Source: Planctomycetaceae bacterium (GTDB lineage Bacteria > Planctomycetota > Planctomycetia > Pirellulales > Thermoguttaceae). Taken from it: 30,255 nt of DNA. Location of the stretch: contig SFIW01000027.1 in assembly GCA_004556055.1 (NCBI GenBank), positions 1 to 30,255 of the forward strand. Direction: 5' to 3'. The notes under the pieces were generated by a model, which saw only the letters and a list, made by a program, of their open reading frames with translations, was not told the origin of the DNA and made no database searches. The position numbers and the translations under genes are program-made. Positions 1 to 9,094 of this stretch are shown here, in pieces (the first letter of the stretch is position 1; each line of letters opens with the position of its first letter).

Positions 1-26
1 GATTAGACCCAGTCTAGCCCGATATC
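1..26 (-). repeat. Duplicated 3' tail of nadC
   Basis: On the minus strand these 26 bases repeat the last 26 bases of the nadC end region (86-111), with two mismatches. The repeat still reads as the nadC C-terminus IGLDWV plus stop. Both mismatches are synonymous (CTC/CTA for Leu, GAT/GAC for Asp), so the outer copy seems to come from a coding nadC sequence rather than random drift. The 59 bases between the copies show nothing recognisable. It could be a remnant of a second nadC, a local duplication, or an attachment-site footprint. Confidence 0.6.
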
Positions 27-87
27 CGAGGGCTTCGGAAAACCTTGAATATCGGAGGAGGGGTCTTTACGAGAGTTATGGAGAAGA

Positions 88-1014
88 TTAGACCCAATCG
101 AGCCCGATATCAAAAGTTTTGGCGGAGTGGGTGATGGCGCCGACGCTAACGCGGTCGACTCCCGATTCGGCTTTGGCGCGGGCCGTGTCGAGGTTAATGC
201 CGCCGGACGCTTCGAGTTCGGCGGTCGATCCTGCTTCGTCGCGCATACGGACGGCTTCGCGCATCATCTCGGGGGACATATTGTCGAGAAGCACGACGTC
301 GGGATTCTCGGGTAGAACCTGGGCGAGTTGTTCGAGGGAGTCGACTTCGATTTCGAGCATCGGTATTTCGCGTCCCTTGAATGTCTCGAGGAGATATTTT
401 CGGGAGCGACGCACGGCCTCCGCAGGGCCGAAGTCGGAGATCCCGCCGAAAGCGAGATGGTTGTCTTTAATGAGAACGGCGTCGTAGAGGCCGGAGCGAT
501 GATTTCTGGCGCCGCCGCAACGCACGGCGTATTTTTCGAGACGTCGCCATCCGAGGGTGGTCTTGCGCGTGTCGTAAATATGCGCTTTCGTGCCCGCGAT
601 CGCGTCGACATACTGCCTGGCAAGGGTAGCGACGCCGGAGAGTCTCCCGACGAGATTGAGAAGTAGGCGCTCAGCGGTGAGCATCGCGAGGGTCGGCCCG
701 GCGACGTATCCGAGCACGGAGCCTTTTTCGAGGAGATCGCCGTCGTTGGCGACGCCTTCCCATGTCAGACGGGCGTCGACCATCTGAAGCAGCTCTTGGG
801 CGAAGACGAGTCCGGCGGCGACTCCCTTTCCGCGAGCGACGACGGCGGCGCGTCCGGGAGCGGACTCGGGAATCAGCGATTTGCTTGTGATATCGCCGTC
901 GACGTCGTTGTCTTCGCGAATTGCGAGAGAGACAAGCGCCCTCATGTCGTTGCGCAACGCGTCGTTATAGACAGTTTGATGGAAATCGCGAACGTTTTCG
1001 TTTTCCTTCGTCAT
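88..1014 (-). CDS. nadC: Nicotinate-nucleotide pyrophosphorylase (carboxylating)
   Basis: Quinolinate phosphoribosyltransferase: converts quinolinate and PRPP to nicotinate mononucleotide, CO2 and PPi in de novo NAD synthesis in the cytosol. At 308 residues it is near the usual 280-300. Visible family motifs are ERLLLN (115-120) with GRLSG, DTRKT (148-152), LEKYAV (159-164), NHRSGL (171-176) and IKDNH (182-186), followed by EIEVDS, VLLDN, EASGGI and SVGAITHS near the C-terminus. The usual TTPG after DTRK is TTLG here, a small deviation. A GAGGA ribosome site lies 7 bases before the ATG at 1014. No nadA or nadB is visible nearby. Upstream on the same strand are the tRNA-Glu genes and their terminator, so nadC probably has its own promoter between about 1015 and 1087. 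Confidence 0.96.
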   Translation of the reverse strand: MTKENENVRDFHQTVYNDALRNDMRALVSLAIREDNDVDGDITSKSLIPESAPGRAAVVARGKGVAAGLVFAQELLQMVDARLTWEGVANDGDLLEKGSVLGYVAGPTLAMLTAERLLLNLVGRLSGVATLARQYVDAIAGTKAHIYDTRKTTLGWRRLEKYAVRCGGARNHRSGLYDAVLIKDNHLAFGGISDFGPAEAVRRSRKYLLETFKGREIPMLEIEVDSLEQLAQVLPENPDVVLLDNMSPEMMREAVRMRDEAGSTAELEASGGINLDTARAKAESGVDRVSVGAITHSAKTFDIGLDWV

Positions 1015-1087
1015 GGCCGTGTCCTCGCTTTCTTGTGGGCAAAAGAGGTCGTGAGATCGTCGTTTTGTCGAGGCGATCGTTAGGTAT

Positions 1088-1130
1088 AAAAAAAAAGACC
1101 GCTCTTCAAATTTGAGTGAAAAGAGCGGTC
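1088..1130 (-). terminator. Intrinsic terminator after the tRNA-Glu array
   Basis: A perfect 10-bp stem, GACCGCTCTT (1097-1106) with AAGAGCGGTC (1121-1130), encloses a 14-base loop. In the minus direction it is followed by nine T residues (complement of 1088-1096). It lies 7 bases after the last tRNA and ends the tRNA transcript before nadC. Confidence 0.9.
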
Positions 1131-1137
1131 AAAAAAG

Positions 1138-1210
1138 TGACCCCAACGGGACTCGAACCCGTATTACAGCCTTGAAAGGGCCGTGTCCTAACCGACTGAA
1201 CGATGGGGCC
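1138..1210 (-). tRNA. tRNA-Glu (anticodon UUC), copy 3 in transcription order
   Basis: A 73-nt tRNA. The acceptor stem GGCCCCA pairs with TGGGGTC (one G-U), the discriminator is A, and the T arm carries GGTTCGAGTCC. The anticodon loop CTTTCAA gives anticodon TTC at 1174-1176. CCA is not encoded. It is identical in sequence to the two copies upstream. Confidence 0.97.
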
Positions 1211-1248
1211 GTCCATACGATCGCTCGCATGGAAAAAGTTAAGGTTAA

Positions 1249-1321
1249 TGACCCCAACGGGACTCGAACCCGTATTACAGCCTTGAAAGGGCCGTGTCCT
1301 AACCGACTGAACGATGGGGCC
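1249..1321 (-). tRNA. tRNA-Glu (anticodon UUC), middle copy
   Basis: Identical 73-nt tRNA-Glu to its neighbours, starting exactly 111 bases from each. A hairpin with a GCGA loop sits 2 bases upstream of its 5' end. Confidence 0.97.
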
Positions 1322-1359
1322 GTCCATACGATCGCTCGTATGGGAAAGGTTAGTGCTAA

Positions 1360-1432
1360 TGACCCCAACGGGACTCGAACCCGTATTACAGCCTTGAAAG
1401 GGCCGTGTCCTAACCGACTGAACGATGGGGCC
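1360..1432 (-). tRNA. tRNA-Glu (anticodon UUC), first transcribed copy
   Basis: Identical 73-nt tRNA-Glu. It is nearest to the candidate promoter at 1502-1529, so it is transcribed first. CCA is not encoded. Confidence 0.97.
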
Positions 1433-1501
1433 ATCCGCGCGATCGCACGCGCGAAAACTCAACGACGTTTAAAGCAATTTTTAGCGCGTCAAGTCGTGAT
1501 T

Positions 1502-1529
1502 ATCTTAGCATGGGCCGCAGAAACGTCAA
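1502..1529 (-). promoter_or_regulatory. Candidate sigma70-type promoter of the tRNA array
   Basis: On the minus strand TTGACG (1529-1524), a 16-base spacer and TAAGAT (1507-1502). The predicted start lies about 60 bases before the first tRNA. Found by eye only. Confidence 0.5.
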
Positions 1530-1702
1530 TAGATTTTATACGATATTTTTCTTTTTTTGATAGAAGAGCTCCGCGCCCTTTAAATCTTCTCGTTTGAAAT
1601 TAAAATGGTAGAAGTTGGCGCCGAGGGCGCGCGCCGGAAGGCGGTGGATTTCCGTTCATTATCGGGAGGTTTCTCCCTTGTTTTATAGAGAGCGTAGACG
1701 TC

Positions 1703-3208
1703 ATGAGCGAAGTGGAAAAGACGAAAGGGTATGCCGATCGATACGACGTGGTCGTCATTGGATCTGGTTTGGCGGGGATGACGGCGGCGAACGTCTTGGC
1801 GCGCGGCGGACACAAGGTTCTCCTTCTCGAAAGACACTATAAACTCGGCGGACTCGCCACATGGTTCCGTCGAAACGGCGGAGAGCATATCTTCGACGTC
1901 TCGCTTCACGGCTTCCCCGTGGGAATGATCAAGAGCTGCAAACGCTACTGGAGCAAAGAGATCGCCGAAAAGATCGTCCAGCTCCCGCGCATCAAGTTCG
2001 ACAATCCCCAATTCTCCCTTACCACCACTTTCAATCGGGAAGACTTCACGCGTCTTCTCGTCGAGAAATTCAACGTACCCGAAGAGACCGTCGTCGCTTT
2101 CTTCGACGAAGCGCGCGAACAGACGCACTACGGCGACGAAGGGCGTACGACGCGCGAGCTCTTTCAAAAGTTCTTCCCCGGTCGTCCCGACGTCTGGCGA
2201 CTCCTCATGGAACCGATCACCTACGCCAACGGCTCGACCCTTGAAGACCCCGCGCTAACCTACGGCATTGTCTTTTCCAACTTCATGTCCAAAGGCGTCT
2301 TCACCTTCCAAGGGGGCACCGACCTCTTCGTCAAAATGCTTCGCGACGAACTCGTCAAAAACGGCGTCGATATCGCCCTCAACTCCCCGGTGGAGAAAAT
2401 CCTCGTCAAAGACGGTCGCGTCGCGGGCGTGAAGATTGCGTCGCGCGGACTGTCGGTGAGTTCTCCCGAAATCGGGGGCGCGCCAAAGGCCGTCTCGCCC
2501 CTCGCGGGCAAGGAAATCGCCGCGTCGGCGGTTCTCTCGAACTCCAATCTCAAGGGAACGATCTTCAATCTCGTCGGACGCGAATACTTCTCCGAAGATT
2601 TCGTCGCGAAGGCGGAAGCGGTGCGCCTCAACAACTCGAGCGTCCAAGTCTACGTCGCCCTCAAAGAAGGGGAAACGATCGACGAAGAACAATGCGGCGA
2701 CCTCCTCTTCACCTCCGTCGCTCCCGAGTTCCGCACAGACTGGCTTCTCAGCCGCCATATCACCAGCCGCACCTACTCCTTCTACTATCCGAAGACGCGC
2801 CCCGGCACGGATCGCTACTACGTCGTCGCGAGCTCCAACGCGAATTACGAAGACTGGGCGAACCTTTCCGACGAAGCGTACGAAACGAGCAAGCAGGATC
2901 TTATCGACACGACCCTCGACGCCCTCGACAAGTACGTTCCCGGTATTCGCGATAAGGTCGCCTACGTCGAAGCCGCGACCCCGAAGACCTTCCGCGACTA
3001 CACCGATCACTGGCTCGGCGCGAGCTTTGGGACGAAATACGAAGGTCTCGAAATCAGCCGATCCCTCAATTCGCAGGTTCCCGGCCTCTATCACGCCGGA
3101 AGCGTCGGAATCATTATGTCGGGATGGCTTGGCGCCGTGAACTACGGCGTGATCGCGTCGAGCGACGTGGACGAATATCTGCTGCGCGTCGCCAATGAGA
3201 AGAAATAA
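1703..3208 (+). CDS. Phytoene desaturase/CrtI-type FAD-dependent oxidoreductase
   Basis: Cytosolic or membrane-associated flavoprotein of 501 residues, a normal length for the CrtI/CrtISO/RetSat superfamily. Near the N-terminus YDVVVIGSGLAGMTAA holds the dinucleotide-binding GxGxxG at residues 20-25, followed by an acidic residue ending the second strand (LLLERHYKLGG). The C-terminus has the typical substrate/FAD-closing segment PGLYHAGSVG then GAVNYG. Proteins of this group desaturate, saturate or isomerise polyene or other lipid substrates; the substrate cannot be told here. It is followed at 3290 on the same strand by a FabZ-like dehydratase, suggesting lipid or polyene metabolism, though a hairpin separates them. 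A short GGGAG/CTCCC hairpin with a T-rich tail at 1664-1684 in the leader might attenuate. The ATG at 1703 was chosen because the Rossmann motif follows at the usual distance. Confidence 0.85.
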   Translation: MSEVEKTKGYADRYDVVVIGSGLAGMTAANVLARGGHKVLLLERHYKLGGLATWFRRNGGEHIFDVSLHGFPVGMIKSCKRYWSKEIAEKIVQLPRIKFDNPQFSLTTTFNREDFTRLLVEKFNVPEETVVAFFDEAREQTHYGDEGRTTRELFQKFFPGRPDVWRLLMEPITYANGSTLEDPALTYGIVFSNFMSKGVFTFQGGTDLFVKMLRDELVKNGVDIALNSPVEKILVKDGRVAGVKIASRGLSVSSPEIGGAPKAVSPLAGKEIAASAVLSNSNLKGTIFNLVGREYFSEDFVAKAEAVRLNNSSVQVYVALKEGETIDEEQCGDLLFTSVAPEFRTDWLLSRHITSRTYSFYYPKTRPGTDRYYVVASSNANYEDWANLSDEAYETSKQDLIDTTLDALDKYVPGIRDKVAYVEAATPKTFRDYTDHWLGASFGTKYEGLEISRSLNSQVPGLYHAGSVGIIMSGWLGAVNYGVIASSDVDEYLLRVANEKK

Positions 3209-3221
3209 TTGGACGCGTCAA

Positions 3222-3251
3222 GAGCGTTCGCAATACTGCGGGCGCTCCCTT
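3222..3251 (+). terminator. Possible terminator or attenuator
   Basis: GAGCGTTCGC (3222-3231) pairs fully with GCGGGCGCTC (3238-3247), including two G-U pairs, around a 6-base loop, then CCTTTT. It lies between the oxidoreductase and the FabZ-like gene, so it could end or damp transcription into the latter. Confidence 0.55.
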
Positions 3252-3289
3252 TTCAATTTTCGTATAGGTAAGAAAAGAGAGGAGAGGAG

Positions 3290-3766
3290 ATGACGAAACC
3301 TGGCGAAGAATCCTTTTTCGATTCTCGGGCCGCAATTCTCGCGTCGATTCCGCATCGCGCGCCGTTCCTTTTCGTTGATCAGATCGTCGAAATCACGGAG
3401 CAGGGGATTAAATGCGCCTATCGCTTCAAGGAAGACGAATACTTTTTTCAGGGGCACTATCCGAGTAATCCGATCGTGCCGGGGGTGATTCTTTGCGAGG
3501 CGGCGATGCAGGCGGGCGCGGTCTATACTTCGCGCGTTCTCATCGGCGAAAGCGAAGAGAAGACGAAGCTTCCCGTCGTCGGAAGAATGAACGACGTGAA
3601 ATTCAAGCGTCTAGTGCGTCCCGGCGAACTCATCGAGGAAGAGGTAACGCTTAAAGAAAAGATGGCGGGCGCGTACGTTTTCAAAGCGAAGACTTTCTGC
3701 GAAGGAAAGTTGGCGCTCTCCTTCGAGTTCATCGTCACCCTCGTCGATCCCCCCGACGCCGTCTAA
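3290..3766 (+). CDS. FabZ-like 3-hydroxyacyl-ACP dehydratase (hotdog fold)
   Basis: A 158-residue hotdog-fold protein of usual FabZ length. The N-terminal IPHRAPFLFVD (20-30) matches the FabZ IPHRxPFLxVD signature. FFQGHYP supplies the catalytic His (residue 56) and PGVILCEAAMQAG the catalytic Glu (residue 70). The family dehydrates 3-hydroxyacyl-ACP to trans-2-enoyl-ACP. No other fab genes are nearby, and the partner upstream is a CrtI-type oxidoreductase, so this may be a specialised paralogue rather than the housekeeping enzyme. A purine-rich ribosome site (gaggaga) overlaps the bases before the ATG. It ends 12 bases from the convergent methyltransferase gene. Confidence 0.85.
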   Translation: MTKPGEESFFDSRAAILASIPHRAPFLFVDQIVEITEQGIKCAYRFKEDEYFFQGHYPSNPIVPGVILCEAAMQAGAVYTSRVLIGESEEKTKLPVVGRMNDVKFKRLVRPGELIEEEVTLKEKMAGAYVFKAKTFCEGKLALSFEFIVTLVDPPDAV

Positions 3767-3778
3767 CAGGGCCGATAC

Positions 3779-4549
3779 TTAACCCTTGCGCCCAATGTAG
3801 AGCCCGAGGACTCCGAAGGTCATCGGTTTGCGCACTGGGTCGACGATTCCCGCGCGGCGCATGTAGTCGAGAACTTGCGCGGGGGAATCGAAGGCGTCGA
3901 CGCTTTCGGGAAGATACTCGTAGGATTTCTTCTGGGCTTTGGAGAAGCAACTTGCCATAAGTGGCATAACGCGGAAGAAGTAGAATCGGAAGATAGGCGC
4001 GAAGAGTGGGAATTTCGTCGGGGAGAACTCGAGTATCGCGACGACGCCCCCCTTGCGGCAGACGCGCGCCATCTCCGCGACGCCCTTTTCCGGATCCTCC
4101 ATATTGCGGAGTCCGAACGAGTTAGTCACCGCGTCGAACCTCCCGTCTTCAAATGGGAGCGCGTGTCCGTCCGCTTCGACGAACTCGACGTCGGGCGCCT
4201 TCGCGCGCGCTAATTCGAGCATTTGCGGCACGAAGTCCGACCCGATCGTCACGAAAGACGACGCGCCGAGTTTGCGCGCCATTCCCTTGCGCTTCCACTG
4301 GCGTCGCTCTTCCAAGACGACGTCCCCGGTTCCCGTCGCGACGTCGAGAGTCTCGTACTTCGCGCGCGACGTTTCGCGCTTCTCCGCGATCCACAGCTTA
4401 AAGATCGCCGACACGCATCGACGCCGCCATCCCCGATCGAGCCCGAAGGAAATGCTTCTGTTGAGCAAATCGTATTTGGGAGCGAGCGCGCCAAACATCG
4501 CTTTGACGCGGCGCGCGGATTTGTCGACGGTCGGTTTCTGTACGCTCAT
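3779..4549 (-). CDS. menG: Demethylmenaquinone methyltransferase (UbiE/MenG type)
   Basis: SAM-dependent C-methyltransferase of 256 residues. Motif I is LDVATGTGDVV (68-78). The two family signatures are present: YDLLNRSISFGLDRGWRR (26-43) and the NSFGLRNMEDP segment, followed by EMARVCRKGGVVAILEFS and, near the end, YEYLPESVDAF. It would methylate demethylmenaquinone in the last step of menaquinone synthesis. Ubiquinone is not expected in this lineage, so menG is preferred over ubiE. It is transcribed away from comB across a short divergent region containing ATTATAAT, which could serve as a -10 element for either strand. No other menaquinone genes are visible. Confidence 0.9.
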   Translation of the reverse strand: MSVQKPTVDKSARRVKAMFGALAPKYDLLNRSISFGLDRGWRRRCVSAIFKLWIAEKRETSRAKYETLDVATGTGDVVLEERRQWKRKGMARKLGASSFVTIGSDFVPQMLELARAKAPDVEFVEADGHALPFEDGRFDAVTNSFGLRNMEDPEKGVAEMARVCRKGGVVAILEFSPTKFPLFAPIFRFYFFRVMPLMASCFSKAQKKSYEYLPESVDAFDSPAQVLDYMRRAGIVDPVRKPMTFGVLGLYIGRKG

Positions 4550-4605
4550 AGTCGGCGCCTTTCCTCTTTGTAAGTTTCTATTATAATGCAGGAACGCGCG
4601 GGATC

Positions 4606-4634
4606 TTGAGCACAGCGCGCCCTTCGATTATATC
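4606..4634 (+). promoter_or_regulatory. Candidate promoter for comB
   Basis: TTGAGC (4606-4611), a 17-base spacer and TATATC (4629-4634), about 70 bases before comB in the divergent menG-comB gap. Reading by eye only. Confidence 0.4.
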
Positions 4635-4712
4635 GCGTTTTCGCGCCTCGAATAGACGCCGATTACGTCGGCGATTCCCGCGATTTACGCGCTTATGGAG
4701 TCTACTTGCCTT

Positions 4713-5471
4713 ATGACGAAAACGATTGACGTCTATCCTCTTCCGAGTTTGGTCGACGAATTGCCCGACTCGGGCGTCTGCGTCGCGATCGACGTTCTTC
4801 GCGCGACGACGACGATAACGACCGCGCTTGCCAACGGAGCCCTGCGCGTCCTACCCTTCGAGACCGTCGAGGAAACCTTCGCCGCAAAACGCGCGATTCT
4901 CGCCGCTCGCCCCGAAGAGGAAGGAAAAATTCTCCTGGGAGGCGAACGCGGCGGACTCCCTATCGACGGGTTCGATCTCGGGAACTCCCCCGACCTCTAT
5001 GCGCGCGAAGAGATTGAAGGAAAAACGCTCCTCTTCACGACGACGAACGGCACGAAGGCGATTTTAAGAGCGCGCGGAAAGCGTCTCCTCGCTTCGTTCC
5101 TCAACGTCGACGCGGTCGTAAAGCGGATCTTGGACGCGGATTTCGACTCCGTTTCGATTATCTGCGCGGGAACTAACGGACAGTATACGCAAGAAGATTT
5201 GCTCCTTGCGGGGTGTTTGGTCGACAAATTAACCCTCTCGCGGGAAGGTTACGCGCTGAACGTGCAGGCGGAAGTATCGCGCGAAGATTGGCGAACGAAC
5301 CGGTCGCGCCCCCTCGCGGAACTTCTGCGCGAATCGACGGGCGGGCAGAACCTCAGCCGCCTCAAGTTAGGAAAAGACATAATTGACGCCGCGCGAATGA
5401 ACGCGCTTGACGTCGTCGCGGAATATCGACTCGGCGAAATTCGACTCGATTCCAGCGATTGGAAGAATTGA
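4713..5471 (+). CDS. comB: 2-phosphosulfolactate phosphatase (ComB family)
   Basis: ComB hydrolyses 2-phosphosulfolactate to sulfolactate, a Mg-dependent step known from coenzyme M synthesis; bacterial homologues are widespread and may act in sulfolactate metabolism. The product is 252 residues from this start. Signatures are AIDVLRATTTITTALANGA (25-43), LLGGERGGLPIDGFDLGNSP in the middle third, then LFTTTNGTKAI and IICAGTNGQ. An in-frame ATG at 4695 would add six residues; 4713 is preferred because family members begin about eight residues before this beta strand, and GGAG lies upstream at 4697-4700, although 12 bases away. No other coenzyme M genes are nearby, so the true pathway is open. 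Confidence 0.88.
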   Translation: MTKTIDVYPLPSLVDELPDSGVCVAIDVLRATTTITTALANGALRVLPFETVEETFAAKRAILAARPEEEGKILLGGERGGLPIDGFDLGNSPDLYAREEIEGKTLLFTTTNGTKAILRARGKRLLASFLNVDAVVKRILDADFDSVSIICAGTNGQYTQEDLLLAGCLVDKLTLSREGYALNVQAEVSREDWRTNRSRPLAELLRESTGGQNLSRLKLGKDIIDAARMNALDVVAEYRLGEIRLDSSDWKN

Positions 5472-5569
5472 CGCGCGTCCGTCGCGACGCTCAATCGTCC
5501 CTCGGCCCGGCGCCGAGACGAAGGGATCGCCGCGCGCGATCGTTTAGCTTTTAGTAAGGAACCTCAATC

Positions 5570-7216
<1,647 letters not shown>

Positions 7217-7348
7217 GCGCGCCTAGCGAAACGAACAACGCGTCGACGTTCTCAACGCGCGACGCGCTCTCAACGACGCGACGTCCTGAGCTGGATGTCG
7301 CTCTTATTCTATTGGTTTTGTCAAACCTGCGGCGAAAGGAGACGTTAG

Positions 7349-7618
7349 ATGAAAAGAGTAAGCGAAAACTCCTCGAATCCTCCTCGGAAAGCCGGTATGC
7401 TTGGCGTCGGACTCGACGCCGACGACGGCGAAAAAAGATTGACGCGCGGTAAAAATTTCACCCTCGTCGGGGGAAGCGAAGAAACTCACTCGATGATGCA
7501 AGAGACTGCGGTGAAAGTCAACGAGGCTCTTGAACGCAAAGGCAAGACGCTCGAAGAAACGTCGCCCCAAGAATTTCGCGACGTGCTTATGGACGTCGTC
7601 GACCGTATCCGACGCTGA
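7349..7618 (+). CDS. Small hypothetical protein preceding the LarA-like gene
   Basis: An 89-residue acidic soluble protein with no signal peptide or membrane segment and a clear AGGAG site 7-8 bases before the ATG. It has a GLDADDGEKRLTRG segment followed by LVGGSEETH and a helical C-terminal half (EFRDVLMDVVDRIRR). I do not recognise a named domain. The composition and tidy ribosome site argue it is real. It ends 49 bases before the LarA-like gene on the same strand and is probably cotranscribed with it. Any functional link is inference. Confidence 0.75.
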   Translation: MKRVSENSSNPPRKAGMLGVGLDADDGEKRLTRGKNFTLVGGSEETHSMMQETAVKVNEALERKGKTLEETSPQEFRDVLMDVVDRIRR

Positions 7619-7667
7619 GGCGCGACGCCTTTTATTGTCCACAATCGATTATTTCGACGAGGTATAT

Positions 7668-8954
7668 ATGTCTTGGTTTTCTGAACAGGGAACACTCTCC
7701 CTCGAGCGCGTTCTTGAGTTGGCGCGTCGCGCCGCCGACGAGGCGAGAGAGCGGATTTGTCGCGATCCAAAGCGCGTTCTCCTCCTGCCTCCAGATATTA
7801 CGCGCGCTCATTCCGGCGCCGGAAAGATTACCGAGGAGCTCTACAAGATCTTCTCGAAGACCGCCGAGGTCTACGTCATTCCGACCTTAGGACAGCACGT
7901 TCCCCACACCCCTGAGCAGAACCAGTGGATGTTCGGCTCGATTCCCGAGGAGCGCATCCTCAAGCACGATTGGCGCAACGGCGCGACTCGGCTGGGCGAA
8001 GTTCCCGCGTCTTTCGTGAAAGAAGTCTCCCAAGGAAAAGCCGATTGGGCGATTCCGATCGCCCTCAACACCCCTCTCGTGACGGAAAAGTGGGATCTGA
8101 TTATCAACGTCGGGCACGTCGTTCCTCATGAAGTACTCGGCTTTGCGAACCATAACAAAAACTACTTCATCGGTCTGGGCGGCAAAGAAACGATTTGCGC
8201 GTCTCATATGATGGCCGCGTGTTGCGGCATTGAGAACAACCTCGGAAATCTGATTACGCCGTTGCGTCAATGCTACAACAAGGCGGAAGACGAGCTTCTC
8301 GGATTCCTTCCCGACTGCTATTTCGAAGTGACGATGGCGTACGACGATCAAGGCGTCTTGAAGCACTCGGGCGTCTATGTCGGAGACGATCTCGACGTTT
8401 ACCTTGAGGCCGCGCGCGCGTCGCGCGAACTCAACGTTACGATCGTTCCCCCTCTCAAGAAGGTCGTCGCCGTCATGCAAGGGGACGAATTCTACAGCAC
8501 ATGGGTGGCGAATAAAGCGATTTATCGCACGCGCATGGCGATGGCCGACGGGGGCGAGCTCCTTATCGTCGCGCCGGGACTGCGCCGCTTTGGCGAACAG
8601 CCCGACGTCGACGAGTTGATTCGTAAGTACGGCTATTCCGGGACGGAAAACGTCATGAAGCTCTGGCGCACGGAACCGATCCTCCAGGATCTCACGCACG
8701 GCACCGCGCACCTCATCCACGGGAGTTCCGAAGGACGCTTCAAGATTACTTACGCTCCCGGCTTCCTCTCGAAAGAGGAAATCGAAAGCGTCTGCTTCGG
8801 ATACGCCGATCTTGAAGAAACTCTCAAGCGTTACAACCCCGCGACGATGAAAAACGGCTTCAACGTCATGCCCGACGGCGAAGAGGTTTACTACATCAGC
8901 ACGCCGAGCGCGGGCCTTTGGACGACGGCGGAAAAACTTAAGGCGCAAAATTAA
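7668..8954 (+). CDS. LarA-like protein (lactate racemase N-terminal-domain family)
   Basis: 428 residues from the ATG at 7668, which follows GAGG; the frame is open further upstream but that part overlaps the preceding gene. The LarA pattern is present: DITRAHS (43-49) in place of DxTRxxP, histidines at 77 and 80, GHVVPHEVLGF (149-159) with His150 and His154, Lys164 in NHNKNYFIG, and His180. In LarA, equivalent lysine and histidine residues carry the nickel-pincer cofactor (NPN), so this is probably an NPN-dependent 2-hydroxyacid racemase or epimerase. The usual SGGxK around the lysine is NHNK, marking a divergent subfamily. No larB, larC or larE lies nearby, so the cofactor genes would have to be elsewhere. 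Confidence 0.8.
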   Translation: MSWFSEQGTLSLERVLELARRAADEARERICRDPKRVLLLPPDITRAHSGAGKITEELYKIFSKTAEVYVIPTLGQHVPHTPEQNQWMFGSIPEERILKHDWRNGATRLGEVPASFVKEVSQGKADWAIPIALNTPLVTEKWDLIINVGHVVPHEVLGFANHNKNYFIGLGGKETICASHMMAACCGIENNLGNLITPLRQCYNKAEDELLGFLPDCYFEVTMAYDDQGVLKHSGVYVGDDLDVYLEAARASRELNVTIVPPLKKVVAVMQGDEFYSTWVANKAIYRTRMAMADGGELLIVAPGLRRFGEQPDVDELIRKYGYSGTENVMKLWRTEPILQDLTHGTAHLIHGSSEGRFKITYAPGFLSKEEIESVCFGYADLEETLKRYNPATMKNGFNVMPDGEEVYYISTPSAGLWTTAEKLKAQN

Positions 8955-8982
8955 GCTCTTCCTCGGTTGAAGGACAATCGAT

Positions 8983-9027
8983 AAAATAAGCGCGTTCCTT
9001 TCGCGAGGGACGCGCTTATTTTCTTTT
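8983..9027 (+). terminator. Strong intrinsic terminator after the LarA-like gene
   Basis: AAAATAAGCGCGTTCC (8983-8998) pairs over 16 bp with GGGACGCGCTTATTTT (9007-9022), loop TTTCGCGA, tail CTTTT. The stem is A-rich on one side and T-rich on the other, so it may also serve the convergent nnrD gene. Confidence 0.9.
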
Positions 9028-9094
9028 CTGGTTATGAGAATTCGTCGTTTTTTCTAAACTCTCTGAACGACGACGAAGACCTCTCGGCGCAACG

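Larger units (their letters stand above)
1138..1453 (-). repeat. Three 111-bp tandem repeats: tRNA plus hairpin spacer
   Basis: The period is exactly 111 bp: a 73-bp tRNA plus a 38-bp spacer. Each tRNA is preceded on the transcript by a hairpin ending 2-3 bases before the mature 5' end. The hairpins are at 1213-1232, 1324-1343 (perfect 8-bp stem, GCGA loop) and 1436-1453 (CGCGCG stem). The single difference between the first two stems is a G-U wobble on the minus transcript. The third stem has a different sequence but keeps the pairing. This fits a structured processing element. Confidence 0.85.

Noticed and set aside
1138..1453. Possible CRISPR array because of regular repeats
   Set aside because: The unit is 111 bp, the repeated part is a tRNA, and the spacers resemble each other.
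1106..1597. Long open frames on both strands across the tRNA region, with repeated peptide blocks
   Set aside because: They are produced by translating three identical tRNA genes and spacers; the tRNA structures fully explain the repeats.
1703..3766. Ladderane biosynthesis locus
   Set aside because: Only one CrtI-like and one FabZ-like gene are present, without ketosynthase, radical SAM or acyl-carrier genes.
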